Shown: positions 1-9,941, counted from the stretch's first letter. The stretch is 38,985 bases of DNA from Thermoplasmata archaeon (GCA_030038895.1 JASHQX010000139.1:1-38985), one strand, 5' to 3'. Notes: a model not told the origin generated them from the letters alone. Translations and numbers: made by a program.

Positions 1-1
1 C

Positions 2-265
2 CTCGAGGCGCTGGCCGAGGGAACACCCGTCGTCGCCTCGCGAGTCGGCGGAATCCCTGAGGTCGTCGAGGAGGGAAAGGCGGGCCTGCTGGTTCCACCC
101 CGGTCGCCGGAGGAGCTCGCGCAGGCGATCGAGACCCTGTGGAACGATCGAGAGCTCGCCGGCCGTTTCGGGGCGTACGGTCGCGATCAGGTGGTGCCGC
201 GATACTCCTGGGATCGTCTCGCCGACCGGCTCTCGACGCTGTACCGGGAGGTCGTACAGCCGTGA
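2..265 (+). CDS. Glycosyltransferase family 4, C-terminal fragment (truncated by window start)
   Basis: Frame 2 reads LEALAEGTPVVASRVGGIPEVVEEGKAGLLVPPRSPEELAQAIETLW...STLYREVVQP*, a typical GT4 C-terminal motif; its stop overlaps the next GTG start (GTGA). Confidence 0.8.
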   Translation, partial: LEALAEGTPVVASRVGGIPEVVEEGKAGLLVPPRSPEELAQAIETLWNDRELAGRFGAYGRDQVVPRYSWDRLADRLSTLYREVVQP

Positions 266-1419
266 AGATCGTCCACGTCACCCTGCGGTTCGATGCACCC
301 GGCGGCGTCGAGACGAACGTGCACGAACTCACCCGGCGGATGCGGGCCGCGGGGGACGAAGTCGAGGTCTTCGCGAGCGACCTCTACGACGAATCCTCGG
401 GGGAACGACGGACCGACTACCGACCCGTCGTCGACGGGGTGCCGGTCCGTCGGTTTCCCGTCCGCCGCCGGCTCGTCCCGCACCTCAACCTGCCGCTGAT
501 GGTCGGGCTCATCGACGCGCTCTCCGAGAGCGGCGCTGACGTGATCCACGCGCACTCCCATCGGTACGGCCACGTGTTGCAGGCCGCTGCTGTCGCAGAC
601 CGACGTGGGATTCCGCTCGTCATCTCGACGTCGTACCACCCGCCGGACCTTCGGGAGTCCTGGCGCAACCGGAACCTACTACGCCTCGACGACGTCGCCT
701 TCGGCATGAGTGCGTACCGGACCGCCCGCGCGATCGTGGTCCAGTCGGAGCTCGAGGCCCGGATCCTCCGTGAGTTCGCCCCGAGCGACCGGATCCGGAT
801 CGTTCCTCCAGGGGTTGACCTCGAGGCGTGGAGCCACCCCTCGGCCGATCGGGCCGACGCACTTGACCTCCCTACCGAGTACTTCGTTTTCGTCGGGCGC
901 ATCGCCGCGAACAAGGGCCTTCCCTCCCTCGTGGACGCCGTCGCCGAGCTCCCCATAGGCGCCCGCCGTCCCCTCGTCCTCCTCGGGGCGGACTGGGGCG
1001 AACGGGCCTCTCTCGAGGAGCGGGCCCGTCGCCGGGGGGTGTCCGACGTGCTCCACTGGCTCGGGTACTTCCCCGACCGGAGCGTCTATCGAGCCGTGAT
1101 CCGGGGGGCGCGTGCCCTCGTCCTGCCGTCCGAGTGGGAGGCGTACGGGTTCGTGCTTCTCGAGGCGATGGCCGCGCACACTCCCATCGTCGCGACCGCG
1201 GTCGGCGCGGTTCCCGAAGTGTTGGACGGGGGGCAGCTGGGACTCCTCGTCCCCTATGGCAACCCGAGCGCCCTCGCACTGGCGATGCGGCAGATCCTCG
1301 AAGATCCGGGCGGCGCGCGGCAGCGCTCGGACGCCGCGGCGGCGAAGGTCCAGGGGCTCGACTGGTCGGTCTCGTCCGAGCGGTTCCGCGCGCTCTACCG
1401 TGAGGTGGCACGCGGCTGA
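262..1419 (+). CDS. Glycosyltransferase family 4 (GT-B)
   Basis: VKIVHVTLRFDAPGGVETNVHEL...VFVGRIAANKGL...VLPSEWEAYGFVLLEAMAAHTPIVATAVGAVPEVL. GTG start at 262 preferred over the longer ORF start at 139 because it overlaps the upstream stop. Confidence 0.9.
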   Translation: MKIVHVTLRFDAPGGVETNVHELTRRMRAAGDEVEVFASDLYDESSGERRTDYRPVVDGVPVRRFPVRRRLVPHLNLPLMVGLIDALSESGADVIHAHSHRYGHVLQAAAVADRRGIPLVISTSYHPPDLRESWRNRNLLRLDDVAFGMSAYRTARAIVVQSELEARILREFAPSDRIRIVPPGVDLEAWSHPSADRADALDLPTEYFVFVGRIAANKGLPSLVDAVAELPIGARRPLVLLGADWGERASLEERARRRGVSDVLHWLGYFPDRSVYRAVIRGARALVLPSEWEAYGFVLLEAMAAHTPIVATAVGAVPEVLDGGQLGLLVPYGNPSALALAMRQILEDPGGARQRSDAAAAKVQGLDWSVSSERFRALYREVARG

Positions 1420-1538
1420 CCGCGGCGCCGGTCGAGCCGGATGAGCTCCTGCCCGACGTGGTCGAGGTCGCGTCCCGCGTCACCTGGGGTGAAACGGGCC
1501 ATCACGCACAGGAATCGCCCGATCAGACCGACGAGCAT
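1395..1538 (-). CDS. Possible small protein (47 aa), hypothetical
   Basis: The minus frame between two GT genes reads MLVGLIGRFLCVMARFTPGDAGRDLDHVGQELIRLDRRRGQPRATSR, more protein-like than the plus frames there. Confidence 0.25.
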   Translation of the reverse strand: MLVGLIGRFLCVMARFTPGDAGRDLDHVGQELIRLDRRRGQPRATSR

Positions 1539-1781
1539 GCTGAGCGCCTTCTGCGACCCCCGGAGGAGAACGGGTGCGATAGATTTCGCTTTGGACCGCG
1601 GCGCGGGAACCTCCCGCAAGGAACCACCAGCCTCCCACGAACGGTAAAGAAGACCTCCGGTCGTTCTCCTCGGGATGCGAGTCCCCTCGGCCGGTCCGGG
1701 TCTCTTCGATGCGCCCCAGGGGTGCGGGTGGGTCGTCCGAGCGCGACCGTTCGAGGGTGAGGGATGGGGCGTCCCGGTGAC

Positions 1782-2960
1782 ATGAGGATCGCCCAGGTGA
1801 CCCTGCGGTACGACGCGCCCGGCGGGGTCGAGACCACCGTCCAGAAGCTGAGCCGCGGGCTTCAGGCGCGCGGAGAGGACGTCGAGGTATTCGCGAGCGA
1901 CCTGGTCGACGAGTCGGGATGGGTCCGTCGCGCCGACTTCCCCCCGACGGTCGATGGCATCCCCGTCCACCGTTTCGCCGCCATCAAGCAGCCGGTCCCT
2001 GGTCTCAGCCTCCCGTATCTCGCCGGTCTCGCGGGCGCCCTCGCCGATAGCCGCCCCGACCTCATCCACGCCCATTCCCATCGGTACGGCCACGTCCTCC
2101 AGGCGACCGCCGTCGCCCGTCGCCGGAGACTTCCGATTGTGATCTCGACGCATTACCACCCGGCGGACGTGCACGAGCCGGCGCTGAAGAAGCGGCTCCT
2201 CCGCGTCGAGGATTACCTGTTCGGTTTCGCATCCTACCGGGACGCGGACGCGCTCGTCGTCGAGTCGGAGCTCGAGCGCTCCCTCGTGCGCGAATTCGAC
2301 TTTGGCGGGCCGGTCCGCGTCATCCCCCCCGGGATCGACCTTGAGGAGTGGCAGGACCCGGCCGCCGACCAGCCCGAGGGGCTCCACCTCCCGGAGGAGT
2401 ACTTCCTTTTCGTCGGGCGCATCGCGCGAAACAAGGGCCTAGCCTTCCTGTTCGACGCTCTCGCACGCGTGCCCACCTCCGAGCGCCTCCCCCTCGTCTT
2501 GGTCGGTCCGGATTGGGGGGAGCGGGCCGAGCTCGGGGCCCGGGCCCGACGCCTCAACATCGATGAGGCGGTACGCTGGTTTGGCCCCTACCCCGATCGA
2601 CGGACGTATCGAGCGATCCTCCGTCGAGCGTGCGCGCTCGTCCTTCCTTCGGAGTGGGAGGCGTACGGACTCGTCCTCTTGGACGCCATGGCTGCCCGGA
2701 CCCCGATCGTTGCGACCGAAGTCGGCGCGGTCCCCGAGGTGCTCGAACGGGGCCGCGCAGGTCGGCTCGTTCCGTACGGCGACTTCGAGGTGCTCGCATC
2801 GGCGCTCCGCGACGTGCGGGGGAATCCGGGACGGACGCGCGAGCTCGTGGCCCGCGGTGCCGAGAAAGTCCAGCAATGTGACTGGTCCGTGGCCGTCGAA
2901 CGGCACCTGGCCCTCTACCGTGAGCTGGAGGAGAACCGTTCGAGGGGGACGACCGCCTAG
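1782..2960 (+). CDS. Glycosyltransferase family 4 (tandem paralog of 262..1419)
   Basis: MRIAQVTLRYDAPGGVETTVQKLSRGL...FVGRIARNKGLAFLFDAL...EWEAYGLVLLDAMAARTPIVATEVGAVPEVL. Internal ATG at 1782 preferred by alignment with the upstream paralog; longest ORF starts at 1764. Confidence 0.9.
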   Translation: MRIAQVTLRYDAPGGVETTVQKLSRGLQARGEDVEVFASDLVDESGWVRRADFPPTVDGIPVHRFAAIKQPVPGLSLPYLAGLAGALADSRPDLIHAHSHRYGHVLQATAVARRRRLPIVISTHYHPADVHEPALKKRLLRVEDYLFGFASYRDADALVVESELERSLVREFDFGGPVRVIPPGIDLEEWQDPAADQPEGLHLPEEYFLFVGRIARNKGLAFLFDALARVPTSERLPLVLVGPDWGERAELGARARRLNIDEAVRWFGPYPDRRTYRAILRRACALVLPSEWEAYGLVLLDAMAARTPIVATEVGAVPEVLERGRAGRLVPYGDFEVLASALRDVRGNPGRTRELVARGAEKVQQCDWSVAVERHLALYRELEENRSRGTTA

Positions 2961-4090
2961 CCCGCCCGGATCTCCTCAGCGTACGTCCGAATGATCCCGA
3001 TGCCCTTGCGTAGGTTCGGCCGGGACGCGGCGAATGATAGCCTCAGGTGCGAGGCGCCGAGGGACCCGAAGGCGTCGCCGGGGGTCGTGATCACCCCGCG
3101 CGACAGGAGCTCGGTCGCGACCCCGAGCGCCGGCCGGGGCCACTCGAACGAAGGGAAGACGTAGAACGCGCCGGCGGGGCGGACCACGTCGAGGCCCGGT
3201 ATCTGTTTGAGGAGCCGGACCACGAGCTCTCGCCGCGCGCGGAACTCCCGGACCATCGCCTCGATTGTCCCGTCCCCCGCCTTGAGACCAGCGAGGACCG
3301 CCGCCTGGATCGGAGTGGCCGGGCAGGCCATGATGTGATAGTGAATCTTGTTGAAGTCGGGGGCGAGGCGTCGGGGGGCGAGGAGGAACCCCACGCGCCA
3401 GCCGGTCATCGCGAGGGTCTTCGAGAACGAGTTGACGATCACGGCGCGGTCAGTTCGTCCCCAGAACGACGTCGCCTCTCCATCGTAGACGATCTGCTCG
3501 TAGACCTCGTCCGAAACGATCGTGAGGTCGTGCCGGTCGGCGAACGCGACGAGCTGGTCGACGACCGATCGGGGGAACACGCCTCCGGTCGGGTTGGAGG
3601 GGCTGTTCACGATCAGGACGCGCGTGCGGTCGGTGACCAGCCGTTCTAGCTCGTCGAGGTCGGGCAGGTACTTGCGGGAGGCTCGGAGACTGTAGGGGAT
3701 CGGCACGGCCCCGAGGAGACGCGCGTGCGCCGGGTAGAGCACAAAGCCGGGATTGGGGACGAGGACCTCGTCGCCGGGATCGTACAGGGATAGCGCCACT
3801 ACCATGAGCGCCTCGGACCCCCCGCAGGTGACGATGACGTTCTCCCGGGTCGTCGTTGGCTCCTTCACCGCGTACCGCCCGGCGATCGCATCGCGAAGGG
3901 GGAGGAGACCCGCTGAGGGCCCGTAGTGATTCATCCCCTCGCGCGTGGCCCGCGCGAGCGCCTCGAGCACCACGGGGGGAGGCTCGAAGTCCGGCTCCCC
4001 GAGACCGAGGTTGACCGTGTTCGGAGGCGCGGCGTCGAACATTTTGCGGATGCCGGAGATCTCAATCGAGCTCACCCGGCGGGCGACCAC
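2957..4090 (-). CDS. PLP-dependent aminotransferase class I/II (aspartate aminotransferase-like)
   Basis: NLGLGEPDFEPPP...HYGPSAGLLPLRDAIA...NSPSNPTGGVF...SDEVYEQIVYDG...NSFSKTLAMTGWRVGF. Confidence 0.93.
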   Translation of the reverse strand: MVARRVSSIEISGIRKMFDAAPPNTVNLGLGEPDFEPPPVVLEALARATREGMNHYGPSAGLLPLRDAIAGRYAVKEPTTTRENVIVTCGGSEALMVVALSLYDPGDEVLVPNPGFVLYPAHARLLGAVPIPYSLRASRKYLPDLDELERLVTDRTRVLIVNSPSNPTGGVFPRSVVDQLVAFADRHDLTIVSDEVYEQIVYDGEATSFWGRTDRAVIVNSFSKTLAMTGWRVGFLLAPRRLAPDFNKIHYHIMACPATPIQAAVLAGLKAGDGTIEAMVREFRARRELVVRLLKQIPGLDVVRPAGAFYVFPSFEWPRPALGVATELLSRGVITTPGDAFGSLGASHLRLSFAASRPNLRKGIGIIRTYAEEIRAG

Positions 4091-4224
4091 GCGCGTCGCA
4101 CCGAAGGGGTACTCATTATCGTTGTGCCGTGTGATGCTGCGTCACGCGCCGGGAGAGCCGGACGCGTTCGCAAGCACAAGCGGTTTCTACACGGCGCCGC
4201 TCGGGAGAGCGGGCACGGGAGAGC

Positions 4225-5565
4225 ATGACCGTTCGGGTTGTCGTCGGAGCCCAGTTCGGAGACGAGGCCAAGGGAAAGATCACGGACTATCTTGCTGCGA
4301 ACGCCCGGTACGTCGTCCGCTCCGCCGGAGGACCGAACACGGGCCACACCGTCCACACGCCCGAAGGGACCGTCATCCTCCACCAGCTCTCTTGCGGAGT
4401 CCTCCGTCCGCACACCGTCGGCGTGAGCGGACCCGGGATGGTCCTCCAACCGATGAAGCTCGAGGACGAGATGCACGACCTCGAGAAGCGGGGCCTCCTC
4501 CGCGGGGAGGTCGTCATCTCGGACCGTGCGCATGCGATCCTCCCGATCCACGAGATCGAGGACGCCTGGGAGGACGACCTCCGGGGAAAGAAGGATCCTC
4601 ACGCGAGCCTCGGGACGACCCGGCGGGGGGTGGGCCCCGCGTACGCCGACCGGGCGGGCCGGTGGGGGATCCGCATGTCGGACCTCACCCGTCCGGCGAT
4701 TCTCCGAGACCGTCTCGAACTCCTCTACGCGACAAAGACCCACATCCCGGGTCTCCCTCCGCGCGAGGAGTTGACGGGCCAGCTCGCCGAGGTCGGTTCC
4801 CGCCTCGCGCCGCTCATTCGGCCCACAGAGCCGATCGTCTGGGACGCCATCGCTCGCGGCGATAACGTCCTCCTCGAAGGAGCCCAGAGCGCGCTTCTCG
4901 ACGTCGACTTCGGAACCTATCCCTACGTGACGAGCTCGCACCCCACGAGCGCTGGGGCGCTCGTCGGGAGCGGGATCCCCCCGACCGAAGTCGACGAGGT
5001 AATCGGGGTCTCGAAGGCGTACACGACGCGCGTGGGCGCGGGGCCGTTCCCGACCGAGGACACAGGGGAAGCGGGCGAATACCTCCGCCGCGTCGGCGGA
5101 GAGCGAGGGGCAACCACCGGACGCGAGCGCCGGTGCGGCTGGCTCGATCTCTCCCTCCTACGCTACGTCGCCCGGCTCAATGGACTCACTTCGCTCGCGA
5201 TCAGCAAGGTCGATGTCCTCGGGGGCCTGGACGAGGTGCCGGTCTGCGTCCAGTACGTGATGCCCGATGGCAGCACGGTCCGCGATCTCCTTCCATCCCA
5301 GGCCGACGATCTCGCGCGTGCCCAGCCCGTCTACGAGCGACTTCCCGGCTGGCCCGAATTCCACGAACGGCTCAAGGAGCGGATCCGCCGGGAAGGCGCT
5401 CGGGCGCTACCGACCGAGCTCCGAAGGTACCTCGGCCGGATCGCCTCCGAGACCGGCGTGGCCGTCGAGTACGTTGGCTACGGGCCGGGCCGGGACGAGA
5501 CGGTCCGTCTCGACATCGGTCCGAACCGACCCTCTGCCCAGGGACTCCCGGCGTGGTCGGGCTAG
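4225..5565 (+). CDS. purA: Adenylosuccinate synthetase
   Basis: VVVGAQFGDEAKGKITDYLA...VRSAGGPNTGHTV...GTTRRGVGPAYADRAGRWGIRM...GATTGRERRCGWLDL. Confidence 0.95.
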   Translation: MTVRVVVGAQFGDEAKGKITDYLAANARYVVRSAGGPNTGHTVHTPEGTVILHQLSCGVLRPHTVGVSGPGMVLQPMKLEDEMHDLEKRGLLRGEVVISDRAHAILPIHEIEDAWEDDLRGKKDPHASLGTTRRGVGPAYADRAGRWGIRMSDLTRPAILRDRLELLYATKTHIPGLPPREELTGQLAEVGSRLAPLIRPTEPIVWDAIARGDNVLLEGAQSALLDVDFGTYPYVTSSHPTSAGALVGSGIPPTEVDEVIGVSKAYTTRVGAGPFPTEDTGEAGEYLRRVGGERGATTGRERRCGWLDLSLLRYVARLNGLTSLAISKVDVLGGLDEVPVCVQYVMPDGSTVRDLLPSQADDLARAQPVYERLPGWPEFHERLKERIRREGARALPTELRRYLGRIASETGVAVEYVGYGPGRDETVRLDIGPNRPSAQGLPAWSG

Positions 5566-5571
5566 TGGCCC

Positions 5572-6441
5572 GTGGCGTTCGACCCGTTCCTCTACGCCGC
5601 CTTAGGGGCGGGGGTCCTTACGGGGCGCATCGTTCGCGCTCGCACTCCGTGGACCGGCCGGCTCACCCGCGTGACGATCGTGGTCCTCGTTGGACTGCTC
5701 GGAACCCTCCTCGATTCCGTTCCGGCCGGCTCGCTCGCAGTCACTCTCCCCGTCGCCCTCGGCTTCTCGCTCCTCGTTCTCGGCCTGACGGGCGGGCTCT
5801 ACCTGCTTCTCACACGTGAAGAGCCGACGACCCCCGGGACCTCAATCGCGCCCGGTTCAAGAGAGAGGATTCCGTTCGGAGGAATCCTGGTAGCCGCCCT
5901 TGTCGGAGGGTTCGTCCTGGGCCACTTCGTGACCCTTCCGAGCGCGAGTGGGATCACCTGGGCCCTCTACGTGATGCTCGCACTGATTGGCTTCGACCTC
6001 AAGCTCGAGTGGGTCCAAGTGAAGGTGCTGGCCGTCCCGATCGCCTCCGCAGGGACCGCAGCGGTGGCGAGCGCCGTTCTGTTTGCGGTCGTCTCCGGCA
6101 TCCCGTGGACCGTCTCGTTCGCGACGTCGCTCGCGTTCGGTTGGTACAGCCTAGCGGGTCCTCTCGTCGCGGCGAGGGCCGGCACGCTCTTCGGACTCCT
6201 CGCATTCCTTACGAACTTCTTCCGGGAGAACCTCACGATGGTCCTGAGCCCGTACCTCGGCCGAAGGCTCCGGGGCGGCGGTTTGGCCGCGATCGGTGGA
6301 GCGACATCCATGGACACGACGCTCTACTTCATCACGCGGTACGGCGATGAGCGTGCCGGCAGCCTGGCCCTAGCGACCGGGCTCGTTCTCACGCTGACGG
6401 CCGGGCTGGTCCTCCCCGCACTGCTCGCTCTGCCGATATAA
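5572..6441 (+). CDS. LysO-family (DUF340) amino-acid exporter-like membrane protein
   Basis: GTG start; multiple hydrophobic segments; FGWYSLAGPLV and FLTNFFRENLTMVLSPYLGRRL...GGATSMDTTLYFITRYGDE resemble the LysO C-terminal domain. Confidence 0.75.
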   Translation: MAFDPFLYAALGAGVLTGRIVRARTPWTGRLTRVTIVVLVGLLGTLLDSVPAGSLAVTLPVALGFSLLVLGLTGGLYLLLTREEPTTPGTSIAPGSRERIPFGGILVAALVGGFVLGHFVTLPSASGITWALYVMLALIGFDLKLEWVQVKVLAVPIASAGTAAVASAVLFAVVSGIPWTVSFATSLAFGWYSLAGPLVAARAGTLFGLLAFLTNFFRENLTMVLSPYLGRRLRGGGLAAIGGATSMDTTLYFITRYGDERAGSLALATGLVLTLTAGLVLPALLALPI

Positions 6442-6444
6442 AAT
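6435..6444 (+). promoter_or_regulatory. TATA-like box upstream of tRNA-Val
   Basis: gatataaaat about 40 nt 5' of the tRNA, in an otherwise GC-rich background. Confidence 0.5.
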
Positions 6445-6478
6445 CCTTAAGCGCGCGGGGGACTCGCGGGGATTCGTC

Positions 6479-6551
6479 GGGCTCGTGGTCCAGCGGTTAC
6501 GACGTCGCTCTCACACAGCGAAGGTCGCCGGTTCGAATCCGGCCGAGCCCA
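6479..6551 (+). tRNA. tRNA-Val (anticodon CAC)
   Basis: GGGCTCG...CGAGCCC acceptor stem, TCGCT-CTCACAC-AGCGA anticodon arm (CAC), GCCGGTTCGAATCCGGC T-arm, discriminator A; no intron. Confidence 0.95.
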
Positions 6552-6727
6552 TCCGATTAGGCCGCCTCGACCCTCGTTTTACTCGGGGCCGACCGGGAGT
6601 CGTGGGGCCGTTTACCCACGAATGCTCAGCGGCCTAGCGTTCTCCACACCGCCGCCGGGTCGGCGGAGGGTCGTCATTCCCGTTCTTGCACCAAGAAGTC
6701 CATAACCCCGGGCTCGATTGACCTGCC

Positions 6728-9505
6728 ATGTCGAAGCAGAGCACGCTTCCAAAGAACGGTTGGTTGGTCCTGGCGGCGGTCGCGATTGGCGCACTAATGA
6801 TCGTGCCGGCAGGTTCCTTGCTGTCCGGCGGCGTGGGGTCCCACGCCCCCGGTACTTCGACAAGTGGTCTCTCAGCTAGCGTCGTGCAGAGAGGGCTCGC
6901 GGACTCCCAGACTGCGAGCAACTCGCGCCTCGCCTCGTTGGCTCCCCAGTCCACTCCGGCTGCTACGCTGCTTTCCGGGCTTCCCCCGACGCTCAGCCAT
7001 GTGCCCTGGATTGAATCCCTGAGCGATCAGGGACCTACCCTCGCGCCGCTGACCTCTCTACCGAACCTGGCCCTCCTTAAAGATCCCGCGACGGCCACCA
7101 ATGGACGCATTAACCCCTACTACGTCGCGCAGCCGGCGCCGCTCGGTCTCACGGACTTCGGCCTAGGCGTCAAGACGTACTCCTACAACACCTCCCATAT
7201 CCTCGGCGAGGTGACGTTCAACACACCGCCGAACGTTACCGACCCCGCGTCCATCCAACTGACCGAGGTTTCGGGTCAGCACCTCGGGCTCGTCGGAAGC
7301 CTCAACGAGTTCGGGATTCAGCTCAACACCGTGGCGACGAACATCTCGATCCCCGGCTCTCAACACGGATTCTTCTGGACCCAGAACGTGCTCGACTACA
7401 ACGACACCGGCATCCACTTCGTTTCCGACACGTTCAACATGACCTCGGCGACGCAAGACCCGTTTTACATCGCACCGGGGACGATTTACTCCGCGTGCAA
7501 CAACGGGTCTTCTGGGGTGGATAGGATACTGGAGGTCTATGGCGGCGTCCTCCAGTGCGTCGGCGGGACGGTCCCGGTGAGCCCCGCTTCCTACCCGGTC
7601 ACGGTCCAATTGTACAACAACGCCACGACCAATGCGCAGAAGCGTTCAGTCGTATCGTACGGGTACCGGATCATCGAGGCCGGAACTGACCAGGTCTTTA
7701 CGGGTGTCTCCGACGAGGTCGTGTTCAACAGTACGGGCGCGCCCCACCACGCATCCCCGTATCCACCGGGGTTCTCGATCGACGGTTTCGCTCCCTCCCC
7801 GACCGGGCTGTTCCGCGACGCTGAGATCGTCCTCTGCGGCAACATCGGCGGCGACAACTCGGTCTTCCGCGCGATGAACGCCACGATGAACCTCGAGTAC
7901 TCCAATGCGAGCAGCGGCGGTTTCCAGAGCGTGCCCTCGGCGTACAACTGGGGCGGCGACACCGGCGAGACTGCGACCGGGGTTGCCGACTACTGGACCC
8001 CGAGCCACACGCTCGTCATGAACCAGGGCCCGGCGATGCTCTACGGTCTCTGGGGCGCGGAGCCGTACGTCTCGGTGAAATCGGGCGACATCCACCTTGC
8101 CGGGTCGATCAGCCCGTCGTACGGGTTCGTCTTCGTCAGCAACACCCCGCCGGTCCTCGACCCGTGGAACACGAACCTCAACGAGCGCGACAACATGAGC
8201 TGGCTCCCCACGTCCGACACCGGAACGTTCAGCACGTACCTCCCACCGCTCGGCGCGCCGTGGACGAAAAGCTACTACGTCCAGGCATTCGCCGCCGGCT
8301 TCCAGGAGCTGAACGGCTCGGCGGTGACCGGAACGGACACGTCGTACGACCTCAGCCTAACCTCGGCGCCAGGTTCGCTCCGCGCCCCGCTCTACGCGTT
8401 CTCGAATAGTCAGCTCGCCAGCCTGGCCCAGAACGCCACTGGTGCGACGAGCATACCGTACCTTTTCATCAGCCTAGTCGTCGACATGAACTTCACGTTC
8501 GAGCACGTGAACGACTACGGATACGCAACGTTCGAGGTCTTCATGACTCAGGGCGCCAGCGTGCCGGTCGACGTAGACGACGTCTATCAGGGAGTCGATT
8601 CGTCCGGGGGGAACTTCGTCTTCGCCGACTACTCGTCGCCTCCCGAGGAGGGGCTCCTCGGTCCGGCGCCGGCGTTCTACACGCTCTTCTACTGGACGTC
8701 CGGGATCAACATCTACGAGGGCGTGGGCGATGTGGTCGCGGACCAGACCACAATTGAGACCTTCTACAATCTCCAAATCGTGCTCTGGCACGATACGGAC
8801 GCTTTGGTCGAGGGCGTGACCTCCGAGCTCTCCAGTCCCGGCGTGTGGGTGGGCGATTCGGTCGGCACGCAGGTCCAGGGCGTAGTCGCCGAATATGCCT
8901 CGACGGGCGTCACCGACATGGGGTCGTTCGATACGTCGGTCTCGGATGTCGAGGCCGTCGGGTCCCTCTCCACCGCGATCGTGGGCCACAGCAGCTCGGA
9001 CGGGACGTACTCCAACATCTCCGCGCAGGACGGAGCGTACGGCGTGGCCACGGGGGACGACTACGGATTCGGGGTCGACTACGATCCGTACTACTACCTC
9101 CCGGGTACGACCGGTACCGCGGTGAGCATCGTCCTCGCGCTCACTGACTCCGTAGGAGTGAACATGAGCCTATCGTACGGCACGACCGTCGTCGGGGTCA
9201 CGGCAGACACGAATTCTGTCGGCGTCGAGGTCGACGATTCCCACGCGATCCAGATCTACGGGGTTACCGGGGAGGTCCTGTCCACCGCGGTTTACCTCCA
9301 CAACGCGTCGAGCGTACATGTCGAGCAGATCACCGCGGATGAAAATTCGACCGGCGTCTTCGTGGACGTGTGCCACAACGTAACGATCCAATCGGTGCTC
9401 GCCTATGATTACTCCACCGGGGTCTACCTCGTAGCGTCCACCCACGTGACCATCACCGACGTGAGAGCCTACGATCACTCGATTCGGATACACGTGGTCA
9501 AGTGA
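6728..9505 (+). CDS. Thermopsin-like (peptidase family A5) secreted protein with C-terminal beta-helix-like repeats
   Basis: N-terminal signal/TM segment; YVAQPAPLGLTDFGLG, ASIQLTEVSG.., NEFGIQLNTVATNISIPGSQHGFFWTQNVLDYND motifs typical of thermopsins; C-terminal ~18-24 aa repeats (TGVFVDVCHNVTIQSVLAYDYSTGVYLVASTHVTITDVRAYDHS). Confidence 0.85.
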   Translation: MSKQSTLPKNGWLVLAAVAIGALMIVPAGSLLSGGVGSHAPGTSTSGLSASVVQRGLADSQTASNSRLASLAPQSTPAATLLSGLPPTLSHVPWIESLSDQGPTLAPLTSLPNLALLKDPATATNGRINPYYVAQPAPLGLTDFGLGVKTYSYNTSHILGEVTFNTPPNVTDPASIQLTEVSGQHLGLVGSLNEFGIQLNTVATNISIPGSQHGFFWTQNVLDYNDTGIHFVSDTFNMTSATQDPFYIAPGTIYSACNNGSSGVDRILEVYGGVLQCVGGTVPVSPASYPVTVQLYNNATTNAQKRSVVSYGYRIIEAGTDQVFTGVSDEVVFNSTGAPHHASPYPPGFSIDGFAPSPTGLFRDAEIVLCGNIGGDNSVFRAMNATMNLEYSNASSGGFQSVPSAYNWGGDTGETATGVADYWTPSHTLVMNQGPAMLYGLWGAEPYVSVKSGDIHLAGSISPSYGFVFVSNTPPVLDPWNTNLNERDNMSWLPTSDTGTFSTYLPPLGAPWTKSYYVQAFAAGFQELNGSAVTGTDTSYDLSLTSAPGSLRAPLYAFSNSQLASLAQNATGATSIPYLFISLVVDMNFTFEHVNDYGYATFEVFMTQGASVPVDVDDVYQGVDSSGGNFVFADYSSPPEEGLLGPAPAFYTLFYWTSGINIYEGVGDVVADQTTIETFYNLQIVLWHDTDALVEGVTSELSSPGVWVGDSVGTQVQGVVAEYASTGVTDMGSFDTSVSDVEAVGSLSTAIVGHSSSDGTYSNISAQDGAYGVATGDDYGFGVDYDPYYYLPGTTGTAVSIVLALTDSVGVNMSLSYGTTVVGVTADTNSVGVEVDDSHAIQIYGVTGEVLSTAVYLHNASSVHVEQITADENSTGVFVDVCHNVTIQSVLAYDYSTGVYLVASTHVTITDVRAYDHSIRIHVVK

Positions 9506-9941
9506 CGATGCGTTGACCGGTTCCTTAGCGACCAACCATTTCCTCGCGCTCGAGCGGCGGGTCCTACGGCCTGGGCCGGGATCGTTCGGCGGCACCAGTG
9601 GATGGGTCGCCTCGGCCTTACCGAATCGGATTCTCCCCCTCTCTCGCCTTCATGGAGCGAACGATTCCTCGAGACAACCCGGCCTACCCTTGGCTCGCGC
9701 TGAAGCTGGGCCTGGGCCATCCTAGCCTGTTGGCCGCCGAGGACGGATCCTGGACGGGACAGGGCCCTCGAACGACACCGCATCACATCGATCCCTGTTC
9801 ATCTCGAAACTTGCGGATTGCGGACGGCATAAATCGAGGAGCGTCGCTATACCGGTTTACATGCACGGGAGAGCCCGGCCCGCGGGCCGCCAATGGTATC
9901 GGCTGTCCAGGTACCGATGGCATCATTCTCGGGGGAGAACG

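Noticed and set aside
3945-4865. 306-aa plus ORF overlapping the aminotransferase start and purA
   Set aside because: Arg/Pro-rich, overlaps purA in another frame; not protein-like.
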